DNA of 64,000 bases from Iris pallida (lineage: Eukaryota > Streptophyta > Magnoliopsida > Asparagales > Iridaceae). A program made the position numbers and the translations under genes. The notes beneath the pieces are model-generated. The model ran no database searches and was not told the origin of the DNA. It saw only the letters and a list, made by a program, of their open reading frames with translations. This document shows, piece after piece, positions 43,889 through 55,333 of the stretch. The stretch lies in the NCBI GenBank assembly GCA_029216955.1, contig JANAVB010005597.1, positions 46,423,480 to 46,487,479 of the forward strand. The letters are read 5' to 3'. Positions within the stretch are counted from its first letter, which is position 1; every line of letters begins with the position of its first letter.

Positions 43889-44642
43889 GGACGGGTCGAA
43901 GAAAGTGAGTTCCCCCCTCGCAGCTCACTTTAAGCTCACTGAGGAACAGTGTCCATCTACCGAGGACGAAAAAGAAGATATGGAGCAGGTTCCATATGCC
44001 TCAGCTGTGGGAAGTCTTATGTATGCCATGGTGTGTACGAGGCCAGATATTGCTCATGCAGTTGGTACGGTTAGCAGGTATCTTTCGAATCCTGGAAGGG
44101 TATATTGGAGTGCGGTCAAGTGGATTCTACGATATCTTCAGGGCACTGCTGGTTGGAGACTTTCCTTTGGTGGTGACGAGCCGAAGCTGGTTGGGTATAC
44201 CGACGCTGATATGGCTGGAGATGTAGACACGAGGCGATCGACTTCGGGCTACGTGATGATGTTTGCGGGAGGAGCAGTGTCATGGCAGTCGCGGTTGCAG
44301 AAGTGTGTTGCCTTGTCGATGACAGAGGCAGAGTACATTGCGGCGACGGAGGCTTGCAAGGAGCTATTATGGATAAAGAAGCTGTTGCAGGAAATGGGAC
44401 TGAAGCAAGAGCAGTATATTTTGCTTTGCAACAGTCAGAGTGCTATCCATCTTGTGAAGAATCAGACGTTTCATAGCCGGTCCAAGCACATCGAGACTCG
44501 GTATCACTAGATACGGGATGTGGTTGAGAAGAAGGACGCGGAGCTTGAGAAGGTTCATACAGATGACAACGGAGTTGATATGTTCACGAAGATTCTACCA
44601 AGGGGGAAGTTTGAGTACTGCAGGCAGATCGTCGGGATGACG
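43887..44642 (+). pseudogene. Copia C pol C-terminus (end of RT and RNase H)
   Basis: The frame begins in the RT C-terminal part (MDGSKKVSSPLAAHF, then YASAVGSLMYAM and RPDIAHAVG), then RNase H with GYTDADMAGD, SMTEAEYIA and LLCNSQSAI (usually CDNQSAI; Asp replaced by Asn here), and SKHIETRYH. A TAG at 44508-44510 follows H-I-E-T-R-Y-H; the frame then continues with IRDVV and MFTKILPRGK to a stop near 44661. The Asn in place of a catalytic-region Asp and the TAG show it is inactive. It lacks integrase, protease and the RT core. Confidence 0.88.
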
Positions 44643-44660
44643 ACATCCTCCCCAAAGTTG

Positions 44661-44674
44661 TGAAGGGGGAGATT
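44661..44674 (+). other. Polypurine tract, copia C
   Basis: TGAAGGGGGAGATT immediately upstream of the right LTR. Confidence 0.85.
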
Positions 44675-45478
44675 TGTTGGAGTGGGTGGGGTTCCCAACC
44701 TATGTGGAGAAGACCCCGGAGTACGACGAGCGCCGTTCGTGTGTCGAAGAAGCTCGGGAAGTAGGCAACACGGAGTCGCTACTGCTGCTGCTGCTCCTGA
44801 AGGAGTTTCTGGCCTGGGCCTGCCGAGTTCGGCCCGAACTCGGTCCCAGGCCGAGTTCTGGCCGAACTCGGTCTGGCCACTCCAGGGTTTGGCGAGTAGG
44901 TGCTGGATGCTCGACACAGAGTTCTGGCCGAACTCTGTGTCGTCGGGGCTGAAGCGGATTTTCGGGTGATTTGTCACCATTGGATCTAATCAAACGGTCC
45001 AGGTTTGCTGCGGGATTAGGGAGTTAAGTTGAGTTTTCTCAACCCTAATTCATTACGCATTGTAACACAAGAAAGAGAGAGGAAGGAGGCAAGAGTGCCA
45101 TTACAACTTCGGAAGAGAAGACGGAGGATTGAAGGTCATTTTCGAAGGAGATCGTGTTTCGGGTAATCTCTACTCGTCGTTCTCGTTCTTCGTAGCCTTG
45201 TAATCATTGTTCTTACTTCTGAGTGTTGTGGGGATCCGATTTGGATCGGGAGGAGTTTGTAGAGGGTGTAATTCTTCTATTCCATTAGTGGAGGCTTCTC
45301 AGGGTTGGACTCCGATCGTCCCGTTGTTTTTCCCGCAAGGGTTTTCCACGTCAAAAATTCTCTGTGTCTGCGTGGATTGTTTTGTGTGTTTGTTTTTGGG
45401 TTCGTGCGTTTGTATTGCTCGGTCCTCTCGCAGGTACTCTCCGGTTTGGGGAAAGGTTTCCGCGCTTCTTTTCCAACA
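44675..45478 (+). repeat. Copia C 3' LTR
   Basis: Paired with 42847-43648, about 2% different by hand count. Confidence 0.95.
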
Positions 45479-45483
45479 CTTGC

Positions 45484-45734
45484 TTCTCATATATTATCGT
45501 TCTTATAGCTATAACCATGATATTGTTCATAGTTGTCGTTACTCTTCGTGTTCATGTTATTAGCTATATAATGATGTGTAGATGTATATTTTGCTCCAAT
45601 TTTGATTAGATAACTATTTTTCATCTTTAGACAATAACTACCCTTCACTATAGCTGAGTTATGGATACTTCTGGAGACTGAGATAAATCCTATGGGTGGT
45701 TAAATAGCTTAGTAGATTATTGTAGATATGCTAT
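45484..45734. other. Unassigned segment
   Basis: No gene or repeat recognised in the 250 bp between copia C and the LINE fragment. Confidence 0.4.
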
Positions 45735-47060
45735 TATTTAGCGGGCCATGATACTCAGCATTGAGAAAGGGGACCTACCAGTGAAGTACCTTGGCGTCCC
45801 GTTGTCTATAAATTATGCCCGGAGTGTGTATTGTACAGATCTGATGGTTACACACAACGCATTATGGAGGGATGGCAAGTTCAGAGTCGGTCATCTGGAG
45901 AGCGGATAGAGTTGGTTCGATCGGTCATTACTTCAATTGCTTTCTTCTGATTCCAAGCAATCGGTCTTCTGACTGCTTCCATTAATCGGATCGAAAAGAT
46001 ATGTGCAAACTTTGTGTGGCATGGGGGGCGTACATGCCATCGGTTGGGATATGTTGTGTCGCCCAAAGGAGGAGGGGGCATGGGGCTCAGATCGCTGCGA
46101 GATCTCCGGGAGGTTGCAGGGGTGAAGCTAGCATGGAGCTTCTTATCTATGGATTCACTATGGGTTAAATTAATGGCAGGCATATACCTCAAAGGACAAA
46201 AATTTTGGGTGCAACAAATGGATAATCATGCTTCGGTGTCTTTCAAAACTATACTCAAGCATCAAAGTAATCTGAAGATTGGCCAAGTCCGGTGCATTAA
46301 GAATGGGGAATACATGGATTTGTGGCTTGATCCACGGATAAAACATCAGTCTGTGGTGGATAGAAGTGGATGGCCGGAGTATGGGCGAGTCAGTAGTATA
46401 CTATATCAAGGTGTCTGGCGGCCAGACGTAAAGGCGTGTACTTGACGGTTTTGCATAGAGATTAAAGAAATTTGGATGAATTTGAGTCTTTAGGAGGACG
46501 TGTGGGTATGGGAGGACACCGGGAGTACCAGGTTCAACCAAACGTCGGTGTAAAATCTTCTTTGTACCCGACACCTTGTGATGGAGGAGGTGGATTTTGT
46601 ATGGGTCGCTGGGCTTGTTAACAAGATGCAACTCATGTGTATGTATCGACTTCTTATGGGAAGACTTCTGATTCTGGATCGTTTGGCTAGGTTTGGGTTG
46701 CAAATTCCAACAGACAAGCGTGTATCCTTTTTCACAACAGTCCCGAATTGACTAGTGATATATTCTTCAACTGTATGACGACATGGCGTATCTGGCTTGG
46801 GCAAGGGAGGAAGAGGTAATTAGGTGTTGGAGGGAATCAGGAGCTGGTATCGGTCATGGTGGAGATTAGCAACGCTCGACGAAAGAGTCATTTGTGGTTC
46901 AGGGAAGCACGAATTCGTTTAGCGTCCACCTTTGGCATATTTGGAAGGAGTACAACCGACGTATATTTGAGGGCATTGCCACCTCAAATATTTTACATAA
47001 TATTGAACATGATGTAAGGATAGTTCACCTTGCCTACATGATTTGGAGGCTGTAATCTTG
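45735..47060 (+). pseudogene. L1-type LINE, 3' fragment of the reverse-transcriptase ORF
   Basis: After stops and shifts in 45735-46010 (KYLGVPLS and a degenerate LPLI-x-x-I region typical of the RT C-terminal side), the best-kept part is 46014-46445 with WHGGRTCHRLGYVVSPKGGG, GLRSLRDLREVAGVKLAWSF and LDPRIKHQS. This is the pattern of plant LINE proteins between RT and the zf-RVT domain (W-x-G ... V-S-P-K-x-x-G-G-L-G-L-R ... A-x-L-A-K-W). Downstream to 47060 only broken traces of zf-RVT remain. The 5' part, including endonuclease and RT catalytic region, is absent, as expected of 5'-truncated LINE copies. No TSD or poly(A) was found. Confidence 0.8.
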
Positions 47061-47254
47061 GTTTTAATTATATGCAATTACCTTTTTTTTTTAAAGATTC
47101 TAATATATTGTGGATTTTGTACCAATTTAAATATTTTGGTTGTCTTGTTCTATTCTATCCATAGTCTGTTATATTATTGTGAATGAGTAAAAGCAAGTAT
47201 TTTGTGAGTAAAATAATGAATGTCATGGAATAAATATTGTAATTAAGGTATATG

Positions 47255-47336
47255 CAGTGTACTATCGTCGATGCTGCGGCATAAGTTGGACTTTGCCACG
47301 TACTCGTACTCCGAAAATTGGAAGCGGATCATGACA
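47255..47336 (+). repeat. Old, diverged GL-type LTR end
   Basis: GTCGATGCTGCGGCATAAG, then GTACTCGTACTC and GCGGATCATGACA, follow the order of the GL terminal region at 1920-2001 (CGCCGACACTGCGGCGTAGG ... GGGTCGTGACA) with many substitutions. It looks like the eroded tail of a related LTR. The upstream part is not recognisable. Confidence 0.5.
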
Positions 47337-48035
47337 TTGTTAGCTAAGGTTATTCACACAAATACTAAAATTATTATAATGTATTTAATATGGAAGTATT
47401 ACCATGTTATTTTATTTTTAGTATATTTTTAGACAAGCCACTGTATGCAATATCTAATTATCATAAGGAATTCACGTGAAAAGTAATTACATAAACTTAA
47501 TGATAGCTAATATGGAAACTACTAACATATATGATAGTTATTCAAACTAACATGACAATTAATTAGTTGTCATTCAAAGAATAAGAGTTAATTAAGCATG
47601 TAACTACAATCAATGTAATTATTTTAAATATCATGTATAGCCAGCTAGATCATTCAAACAAATACTAAAATTAATCTAACATAGTTAATATAGAAGTATT
47701 ATCGTGTCACTGTATTGTTTTTTTATGCTTATAGACAACTCACAGTATGCCTTGAATTCAGTATTACCATACCATTGTATTTTTAGTATACTTATAGACA
47801 ATCCATTTTATTGCATTATCTAATTACAATAAGAAATCTATATAAAAATAATTACATACAATTAGTAATAGCTAATATAGAAACTACTAGCATATACGAT
47901 CGTAATTCAAAATAATATGATAAATACTTTGTAGACGTTCAAACAACCATAAGAGTTAATTAAATATTTAACTACAATCAATACAATTATTTAAAATATG
48001 ATGTGTAGCCAGCTAGGCAATTCACACAAATACTA
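47337..48035. repeat. AT-rich tandem duplication, units of about 310-370 bp
   Basis: The unit with CACACAAATACTAAAATTA ... CATATATGATAGTTATTCAAA ... GTGTAGCCAGCTAG is seen twice (47345-47655 and 47656-48015), and a third start is cut off at about 48035 by an LTR. No genes. Confidence 0.65.
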
Positions 48036-48495
48036 ACTATTGCGAAAGAAATGCGGAAAACCTTTCCCCAAACCAGAAAGTACATGCGAGAGAACCGAGC
48101 AAACAACGCACAAACCAAAAAACCAAAACAACCACGCAGACACAGAGAATTTTCGACGTGGAAAACCCTTGCAGAAAAAACCACGGGACGATCGGAGTCC
48201 AACCCTGAGAAGCCTCCACTAATAAAATAGAAGAATTACACCCTCCACAAACTTCTCCCGATCCAAATCGGATTCCCACAACACTTGGAAGCAAGAAAAA
48301 TGATTACAAGGCTACGAAGAACAAGAACGACGAGTAGAGATTACCCAAATCCGATTCTCCTTCGAAAAACACCTTCGATCCTCCGTCTTCTCTCCCAAAG
48401 TTGTAATGGCACTCTTGCCTCTTTTCTCTCTCCTTTCTTGTGTGTTCTACAATTGTGTTACTCCTGATTAGGGTTTGGAAATCCTAACTTAACTG
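48036..48495 (-). repeat. Copia C-related LTR fragment, inverted
   Basis: It matches copia C LTR 43200-43640 as reverse complement (GGAAACCTTTCCCC, CCACGGGACGATCGGAGTCC, GTTGTAATGGCACTCTTGCC) at clearly lower identity. Similarity stops near 48495, so about half of the LTR is present. No internal sequence follows. Confidence 0.75.
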
Positions 48496-48849
48496 TAATG
48501 TCTGTTGTTCGTATTACGTATTTGGAATACGTATACGTATTTTATCTTGTATTTGCTTATTCCTTGTTTAGCTCTCGGCTTGGTTTAACTCTCGGTTTGG
48601 GTTGGCTTGGTTTGGCCGGCCCAATGCTTGGTTCATCATGGGCCAAGGGTGGAACACCTTAGCCTATGCTTTTCCTTCATTTCCACCACAACCCCCCCTA
48701 CCTACCACCACCTTTGATATTTATTGCCATTTCTTCTTTCTCTCTCTCCATAATTCTCATTTACTTCTCCTTCCCCCACCATTATTCTTCTCCACCAACC
48801 AAGAACACCATAGGCAAGTACAACTTGCTTCCACAAGAGAACTCCTTTT
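48496..48849 (+). other. Segment left of the young Ty3 element, perhaps start of the older Ty3 LTR
   Basis: No genes. Removing the young Ty3 element (48855-56881 plus one TSD) joins this stretch to 56887 onward. It begins TGTAATGTCTG at the edge of copia LTR similarity and could be the start of the older Ty3 element's LTR, which ends at 59310. That start is unproven. Confidence 0.35.
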
Positions 48850-48854
48850 GATGG

Positions 48855-50402
48855 TGTAGTGCCCCGTCCCTACATCGTGCCCCGTTGTCCGTCCACGGGG
48901 TGCGCGAGAAAGGAACACTGTCGCTATCGACTCGGTCGGAACCGATAGGTCGGGATCGATCGAATCGATCGAACGGGAACGGTTGAATTAAGATCCATTC
49001 CACGTTATGGAATGGCTTCTTCGGAACCAAGTCCCACATTCAGCGGGTAGCGCCTCGAGGATTGACTCTGCGGCTGAGTCGGGAGAGACCTCCCGTTGCT
49101 CTGCTTTTCACGCCGCTTGCGTTGGTTTTGGCTTTGGTTTTCTGAATGCGTTTTCGTGAATGTTTTCGATGGTTTTCATGGTTTACATTTCGAGCTCGCA
49201 TTTTCTATCGAACTCTTGCATAATACAGTGTTCTAATCGGTTGCTTGTGCGATTTCAGGTGATCGCGTAGGCGACGTCTAGCGCAGCCAACAAGTCCCTC
49301 GCCTCAAGCAAAACTCAAGGTGAGTGGCTGACCTCCTTCGTCTCGACCCTCTATTTCAAAATGTGAACCCAGGTAATGATATCGTAATTGAATGAATTGC
49401 TTAAGGAATACAAGTCCTATGGGTTAGAGGAGAAAAAGATGTGTTGCGTAGAAAAGAGATAGAATTATTACAAGCCTGCAAAACAACAAGTAAATGAATC
49501 GATTTCGGTCTTGGACAACTTGTCGACAAAGGCGATGGTTTCTTCGAACGGCAACCCCGGGCCACGGGACCGACTCGGCCTAGGAAGAAACAGGTTATAG
49601 CCGAGCTGGGTATGAAGCAACCGGTAAGACGGGGACTTGCATCGGAGCTCGCTACTTGCGTTGCAAGGGTCCCGTATTACCAGGCTATGTCCAAATGGCT
49701 AGTTATTGCCAGTGACCTTCACATCAAACACTTGGTATAATTGTTAACAATGAGCATGGAAGGTAACGATAACGTCAAAATGCTTTGTATAAAATGTTTA
49801 GGGTGGCTAGAAAGATCATCAAAAAGGAAGTCATATGATTTTTATCTATTCTTGAACCAAATGAGAGCCCGGAAATTAATTAGTCACTCGCCAGTACATG
49901 TTGATTGTGCTGATCCTCGCTCTCTCCACAGGTACGCTAAATCAGGAGGAGCGTGCCACGTGAAAGAAGGAAACGCTCGTGTGTTTTGAAGCTTCGTTCG
50001 TGCGGTCGAAGCTTGGATCCAATCTCTTTTGAAGACTCCGCTGTTGAAAGCTAGAAGACAGATGGAGCGACTGCCCACTATCCCAGGTGGTTTTGAAATG
50101 CTGGTTGTAATCAAGGATGGAATGTATGGAATGGCTATCTCATCGGCCTTCATTTTGTAATGGAGTCAGTTTGTAAAAAGCCTGCGCGGCGTCCTTATGT
50201 CGAGTCTGTAACATGATGTTCATTTTCAATAAAGCTTGAGTTTTCCTTCTATAAGAATGTGTTCAATTTCTCTGCGTACTCTTATATGTATATGCTGTTG
50301 TATCGGATGACCTTATGAACCGCCTTGTGCAAGCGCAATTTAGGCTTGCACGGCATCACGCCCGGGGGACGACTATCGATTCTACCGAATTGGGGCGTGA
50401 CA
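48855..50402 (+). repeat. 5' LTR of the young Ty3 element
   Basis: 1548 bp, paired with 55334-56881. An AATAAA lies at 50228-50233. Splice-like signals are present (acceptor TTTCAG ending 49258, donor AAG/GTGAGT at 49317-49325, acceptor CCACAG ending 49931). An 82-codon ORF at 49741-49989 is kept in both LTRs only because they are almost identical. Confidence 0.95.
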
Positions 50403-50405
50403 TAA

Positions 50406-50417
50406 TGGTATCAGAGC
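50406..50417 (+). other. Primer binding site (tRNA-Met), young Ty3
   Basis: TGGTATCAGAGC, complementary to initiator tRNA-Met, three bases after the LTR end. Confidence 0.92.
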
Positions 50418-50568
50418 ACGGCTTTACGTCCTTGGCCTCCAGTGTCGAGTTTCTAGTCTCAAAACCGTTGGTCTCGTATCGATGAGATATGTCATTCCAT
50501 ACGAGTGAGTCCGTGATAAGTATTATGACTAATGTATTTTTGCCTTCAAATTTCCAGAAAGTGCGGCG

Positions 50569-53500
50569 GTGAACGAAGGAAGTGCTTCGAGCGGCTCGAG
50601 TAGCTCGAGGCCCGGACCCTCTAACGATGCCATGGAGCGGATGTTGCGCATGCTGGAAGCGCAACAACAACAAGCTCAGGAGAATCAACGCCTGAATGAG
50701 CAACATCGACGGGAGACTGAGGCACATCGACGGGAGGTAGAGGCACGCCAGACCCAGTTCGAGGCCCGATTCGATGCACAATTCAAGTTGCAGCAGAAGC
50801 AGCTTGATACTCTTCAGCAGATTGTACAGACAGTGGTGGCCAACAACAACAACTCCGCGACGACTCCTGCCGTGACCGAGCCTGCGGCCAGACAAAGCGA
50901 AATCGAACCGGAGGTACCCGAGCTTATGCCTGCGGCACCGAGAAGTTCCAACTTCGACGTGTCAAAATTCACAAAAAGCTTCCGTACTTCCTTTTGCGGT
51001 ACTGAAGATCCTTCATTGGCAATCGATTGGCTGGAGGAGTTGGAAGACCGGTTCGAGCTTCTAGGCGTCGATGAGTCCAAGAAAGTTGCTTGCGCTCAAC
51101 TTCTACTCCGATTGAATGCGCACGACAGGTGGGCCGTACAAAAGCGAGCAATCAGATACGACAACGAGGCAGCGACGATATCTTGGGCTACCTTCCGAGT
51201 GGCGTTCGAGATCGAGTACCTTCCCGATGCCATTCGACAAGAGAAGGAGAATGAATTTATGCAGCTAAAGCAAAGAAATATAACGGTGTGGCAGTATGCA
51301 GCAGAGTTCAACAAGTTAGCCAAGTTTGCTGGACAATACCTGCCTTCCATGGCGAGTCGTGCACGACGGTTCGAAGTGGGCCTACGACCATCTATCGCCG
51401 CCCATGTGTCTGTTCCCAAATACCAAACGATGGGGGAGTCTCTCAACCACGCCCTCCGCCTTGAAAGCCAATACCCTCCAAGTGCTGCCAGCGCTGTGCA
51501 TACCTATAATCACAAACGCCCTAGGCACGCGGGAGGAAACAATGGGACCAAGCGTCCAAACACTGGGCAACAAGGCGGGTACCAAGGGCGTAACCCATGG
51601 CCATATTGCATCCGCTGTCGCCGGAACGGTCACACTATCGTCGATTGTCCGATACCAGTAGATGGATGCTGGAACTGTGGCAAGAAGGGCCACATTCGTG
51701 CTGAGTGTCCTAGCAGAAGGCCGAACCCAACGGCGCCCCAACAGCACCGTCCAACGGTGCCTCAGCAACACCGTCCAGGGAATCAAGTTCCAGCGCCTCG
51801 AGCCCAGCAACCTGTACCGCAAAATGGCCAAGACCGTCGCCCCAATGCCCAGGACCGCGTCTATGCCATGACTCGAGATGAAGCGCTGGCATCAGACACG
51901 GTCGTGACAGGTATACTTAGTTTTAATAATGTGCCTGCTCGCGTACTATTTGATTCAGGTGCTTCGTATAGTTTTATAGCGGCGGACTTTGTCGCCGAGC
52001 ACAAATTTCCATTAGTATCATTAGACCTCGACCTTAGCGTGAGCACACCTTCGGGCACACCTATACTCACTAATTCAGCCTGCACCGACGGGATTATCTG
52101 TATCGACGGTCAAAAGATCGGTCTGGACGTGATGGTCCTAGACATGAATGACTTCGATATCATTCTGGGAATGGATTGGCTCGGGCCGTACAACGCAACC
52201 ATAGACTGTGCCAGGAAGACGGTCACTTTCCGCATACCAGGAGTGCCTGAATTCTGCTTTTCGTGTGGTGAGGCGTCGTCGACCTGCATGTTGATCTCGG
52301 CAATCTCTGCTCGGAGGATGCTGCATTCTGGGTACGAAGGCTACTTGGCGTCCGTCCGAGACATGCGACAGGATGGTGCAAACGTAGGTCAGATCGACGT
52401 TGTGGCAGAATTCGCCGATGTGTTTCCGGACGAGCTATCCGGCATGCCCCCCGACCGAGAGATCGAGTTCAGCATCGATACATTTCCCGATACTCGACCG
52501 ATTTCTAAGGCCCCGTACAGAATGGCACCTGCCGAGCTGAAGGAACTCAAGGTCCAGCTACAAGAGTTACTCGATAAAGGGTTTATTCGGCCTAGTGTTT
52601 CACCGTGGGGAGCGCCCGTATTGTTCGTAAAGAAGAAGGATGGGTCCCTGTGTCTGTGCTTCGATTACCGGGAGCTGAACAAAGCCACCATCCGGAACAA
52701 GTACCCATTGTCCCGCATAGACGACTTATTCGATCAACTACAAGGCGCCTCGGTATTTTCGAAGATTGATCTCCGCTCAGGTTATCATCAACTCAAGATC
52801 AAGTCAGACGACGTGCAAAAGTCCGCCTTTCGTACTCGTTACGGCCACTATGAGTTCCTGGTGATGCCATTCGGCCTGACAAACGCCCCTGTCGCCTTCA
52901 TGGATCTGATGAATCGGGTATTTCGACCCTTTCTTGATAAATTTGTCGTAGTCTTTATTGACGATATTCTGGTCTACTCGAAAGACAGGGCGCAGCATGC
53001 AGAACATCTGCGGACCGTGCTCCAGACACTTCGAGAGAATCAGCTATATGCAAAGCAGAGTAAGTGCGAATTTTGGCTCAGCAGCGTATCATTTCTGGGT
53101 CACATCATTTCGTCCGAAGGTATTGCAGTCGATCCGAAGAAGGTGGAAGCCGTTGCTGATTGGAGGCGACCTGCGTCTGCTAGTGAGATTCGAAGATTTC
53201 TTAGTTTGGCGGGATACTATCGACGCTTCGTGAAAGACTTCACGAAGATTGCATCGCCATTGACTCGCCTTACTCAAAAGGGAGTCGCGTATGAGTGGTC
53301 GGATGACTGTGAAGCTTCATTCCAGGAGCTAAAACGACGATTAATTTCGGCACCTATACTCGTACTTCCGGATGGGCCAGAGGGTTTCCAGATATTCAGC
53401 GATGCTTCAGGCCAAGGCTTGGGATGTGTGCTCATGCAGCGGAACAAGATGATATCCTTCGCCTCGAGACAATTGAAGCCGCACGAGAAGAACTATCCTA

Positions 53501-53649
53501 CGTACGACTTGGAGTTAGCGGCAATTGTGTTCGCGTTGAAATTGTGGCGTCACTATCTATATGGTGTGGCGTGCACGATCTATACCGACCACAAGAGCCT
53601 CAAGTATCTCTTCACTCAGAAGGAATTGAACTTACGACAGCGGCGCTAG
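50569..53649 (+). pseudogene. Ty3 gag-pol, part 1: gag, protease, RT, start of RNase H
   Basis: 1026 codons from a GTG; no ATG lies in this frame between the stop at 50530 and 50569. The original start is probably the GTG three codons earlier in another frame (a changed ATG) or reached by splicing at TTTCCAG (50551-50557). Order: Gln-rich coiled-coil segment (about 20-90), gag domain (about 130-260), zinc knuckles [14 protein letters not shown] and [14 protein letters not shown] (about 347-380), aspartic protease [10 protein letters not shown] (about 459), RT with [10 protein letters not shown] (about 699) and catalytic FIDDIL (about 796), RNase H with [10 protein letters not shown] (about 979). 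It ends in TAG where the next base triplets continue the same frame. Confidence 0.93.
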
Positions 53650-55278
53650 CTCGAACTGATAAAAGACTATGACTTGACGATCGACTACACTCCGGGCAAG
53701 GAAAATGTTGTGGCGGACGCTCTGAGTCGAAAATATCTTACCTCGCTCTCCATCGACCGCAGACTACTACAAGATTTAGAAGAAATGGGCATCGATCTCC
53801 GGGTTCGATTCAGGAATATACGGTTGGCACAGCTGCAGTTAGAGCCGAGTTTGCTGGAAAAGATCAAGACCGCTCAGAAGGATGATCCGTACCTGAAGAA
53901 AATACGCGAGCGAATTTCAACAGGTAGTACGACCGACTTTGCGGAAGACAAGACCGGCGTGCTGAGAATGAATGGCCGACTATGCGTTCCGGATGATAAA
54001 GAAATACGAAGGGAGATAATGTCGGAGGCCCATTATACGAAATATACATTGCATCCAGGCAGTACCAAGATGTATAAGGACCTCCACACGACCTTCTGGT
54101 GGCACGGGATGAAGAGAGATGTGGCGCTCTTCGTGTCGCAATGCATGGCCTGTCAGCAGGTGAAAGCTGAACATCAACGACCGGGCGGAGAGATGCAGAA
54201 CCTTGCCATTCCAGAGTGGAAATGGGATCATGTCACGATGGACTTTATTGTTGGCCTGCCGAAGACACCACGGGGGAACGACGCTATCTGGGTCATCGTC
54301 GATCGACTAACCAAGTCAGCACACTTCATTGCCATCAAAGTTACTTGGAGCGTTGATCGCCTGGCACAGATTTATCTTGACGAGATAGTACGGCTGCACG
54401 GAGTTCCAGTATCCATCGTCTCTGATCGGGATTCACGGTTCAGGTCGCGATTCTGGAGTAGCCTTCAGTCGGCGCTGGGTACCAAGTTGCGATTCAGCTC
54501 AGCTTACCATCCTCAGACCGACGGCCAAACGGAGCGCGTTAATCAGATTCTCGAAGACATGCTACGGCTCTGCGCAATTGACTTCAAATCAAGCTGGGAC
54601 GTCCACCTACCGTTGGCAGAATTTGCATACAACAATAGCTATCAGTCCAGCATCCAAATGGCACCGTATGAAGCTTTGTACGGCCGGAAGTGCAGATCGC
54701 CCATTTGCTGGGATGAAGTCGGGGAACGGCAGATACTCGGCCCGGAGCTGGTGGAACAGACTGTGGAGAAGGTCAAGCTCATTCGGGAAAGACTGAAGAT
54801 TGCACAGAGTCGGCAAAAGAGCTACGCCGATACCCATCGAAGACCGCTTGAGTTCCAGGTGGGCGATCATGTGTTCCTGAAGGTGTCGCCTATGCGAGGA
54901 GTTACTCGGTTTGGCGCGAGGGGGAAGCTGAGCCCGAAATTCGTTGGGCCGTTTGAAATACTCGAGCGGGTCGCCCCAGTGGCCTATAAAATTGCCCTAC
55001 CGCCGGCGCTCGAAGGTGTGCACAACGTCTTCCACGTCTCCCAACTGCGGAAGTACATGCACGACCCTAGCCACGTGGTGGATTTTGGCCAGCTGGAGCT
55101 AAAGTCCGACTTATCCTACGTCGAAGTGCCAGTTCAAATCTTAGAACGCAAGGATAAGCTGCTGCGGAATTGGACGATCCCTCTCGTTCGCGTACTTTGG
55201 AGAAACCATGCGGCAGAAGAGTCGACATGGGAACTCGAGTCTGAGATGAAGGAAAAGTTCCCTTCATTGTTTTCATAG
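53650..55278 (+). pseudogene. Ty3 gag-pol, part 2: end of RNase H, integrase, chromodomain-like tail
   Basis: In frame with part 1 after TAG at 53647-53649, so the visible ATG at 53674 is not a true start. The RNase H tail PGKENVVADALSRK is followed by the integrase zinc domain (HPGSTKMYKD, then CMACQQ at about 156), the core with D in MDFIVGL, D in VSDRDSRFRS and E in TDGQTERVNQ, and a C-terminal segment with ILERKDKL, IPLVRVLWRN and ESTWELES, the group-II chromodomain type of Tekay/Del elements that guides insertion to heterochromatin. The stop at 55276 is the natural end, just before the PPT phrase. Confidence 0.93.
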
Positions 55279-55333
55279 AGGTAGGTTCTGTTCTTAAGTT
55301 TCGAGGACGAAACTTATTTTTAGTTAGTTATGG

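Larger units (their letters stand above)
42847..45478 (+). mobile_element. Copia C, internally deleted Tork/Tnt1-like element
   Basis: LTRs 42847-43648 (802 bp) and 44675-45478 (804 bp), TGTTGGAG...CCAACA ends. The TSD is CTTGC at 42842-42846 and 45479-45483. The tRNA-Met primer site TGGTATCAGAGCC lies at 43652-43664, and the polypurine tract TGAAGGGGGAGATT precedes the right LTR. The interior is only 1026 bp: the first about 55 codons of gag are followed directly by the end of RT/RNase H. The rest is missing, so it is non-autonomous but keeps the ends needed for copying. About 17 LTR differences were hand-counted (about 2%). Confidence 0.95.

Noticed and set aside
49741..49989. 82-codon ORF present in both LTRs of the young Ty3 element
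   Set aside because: The LTRs are about 99% identical, so the shared open frame carries no evidence of selection.
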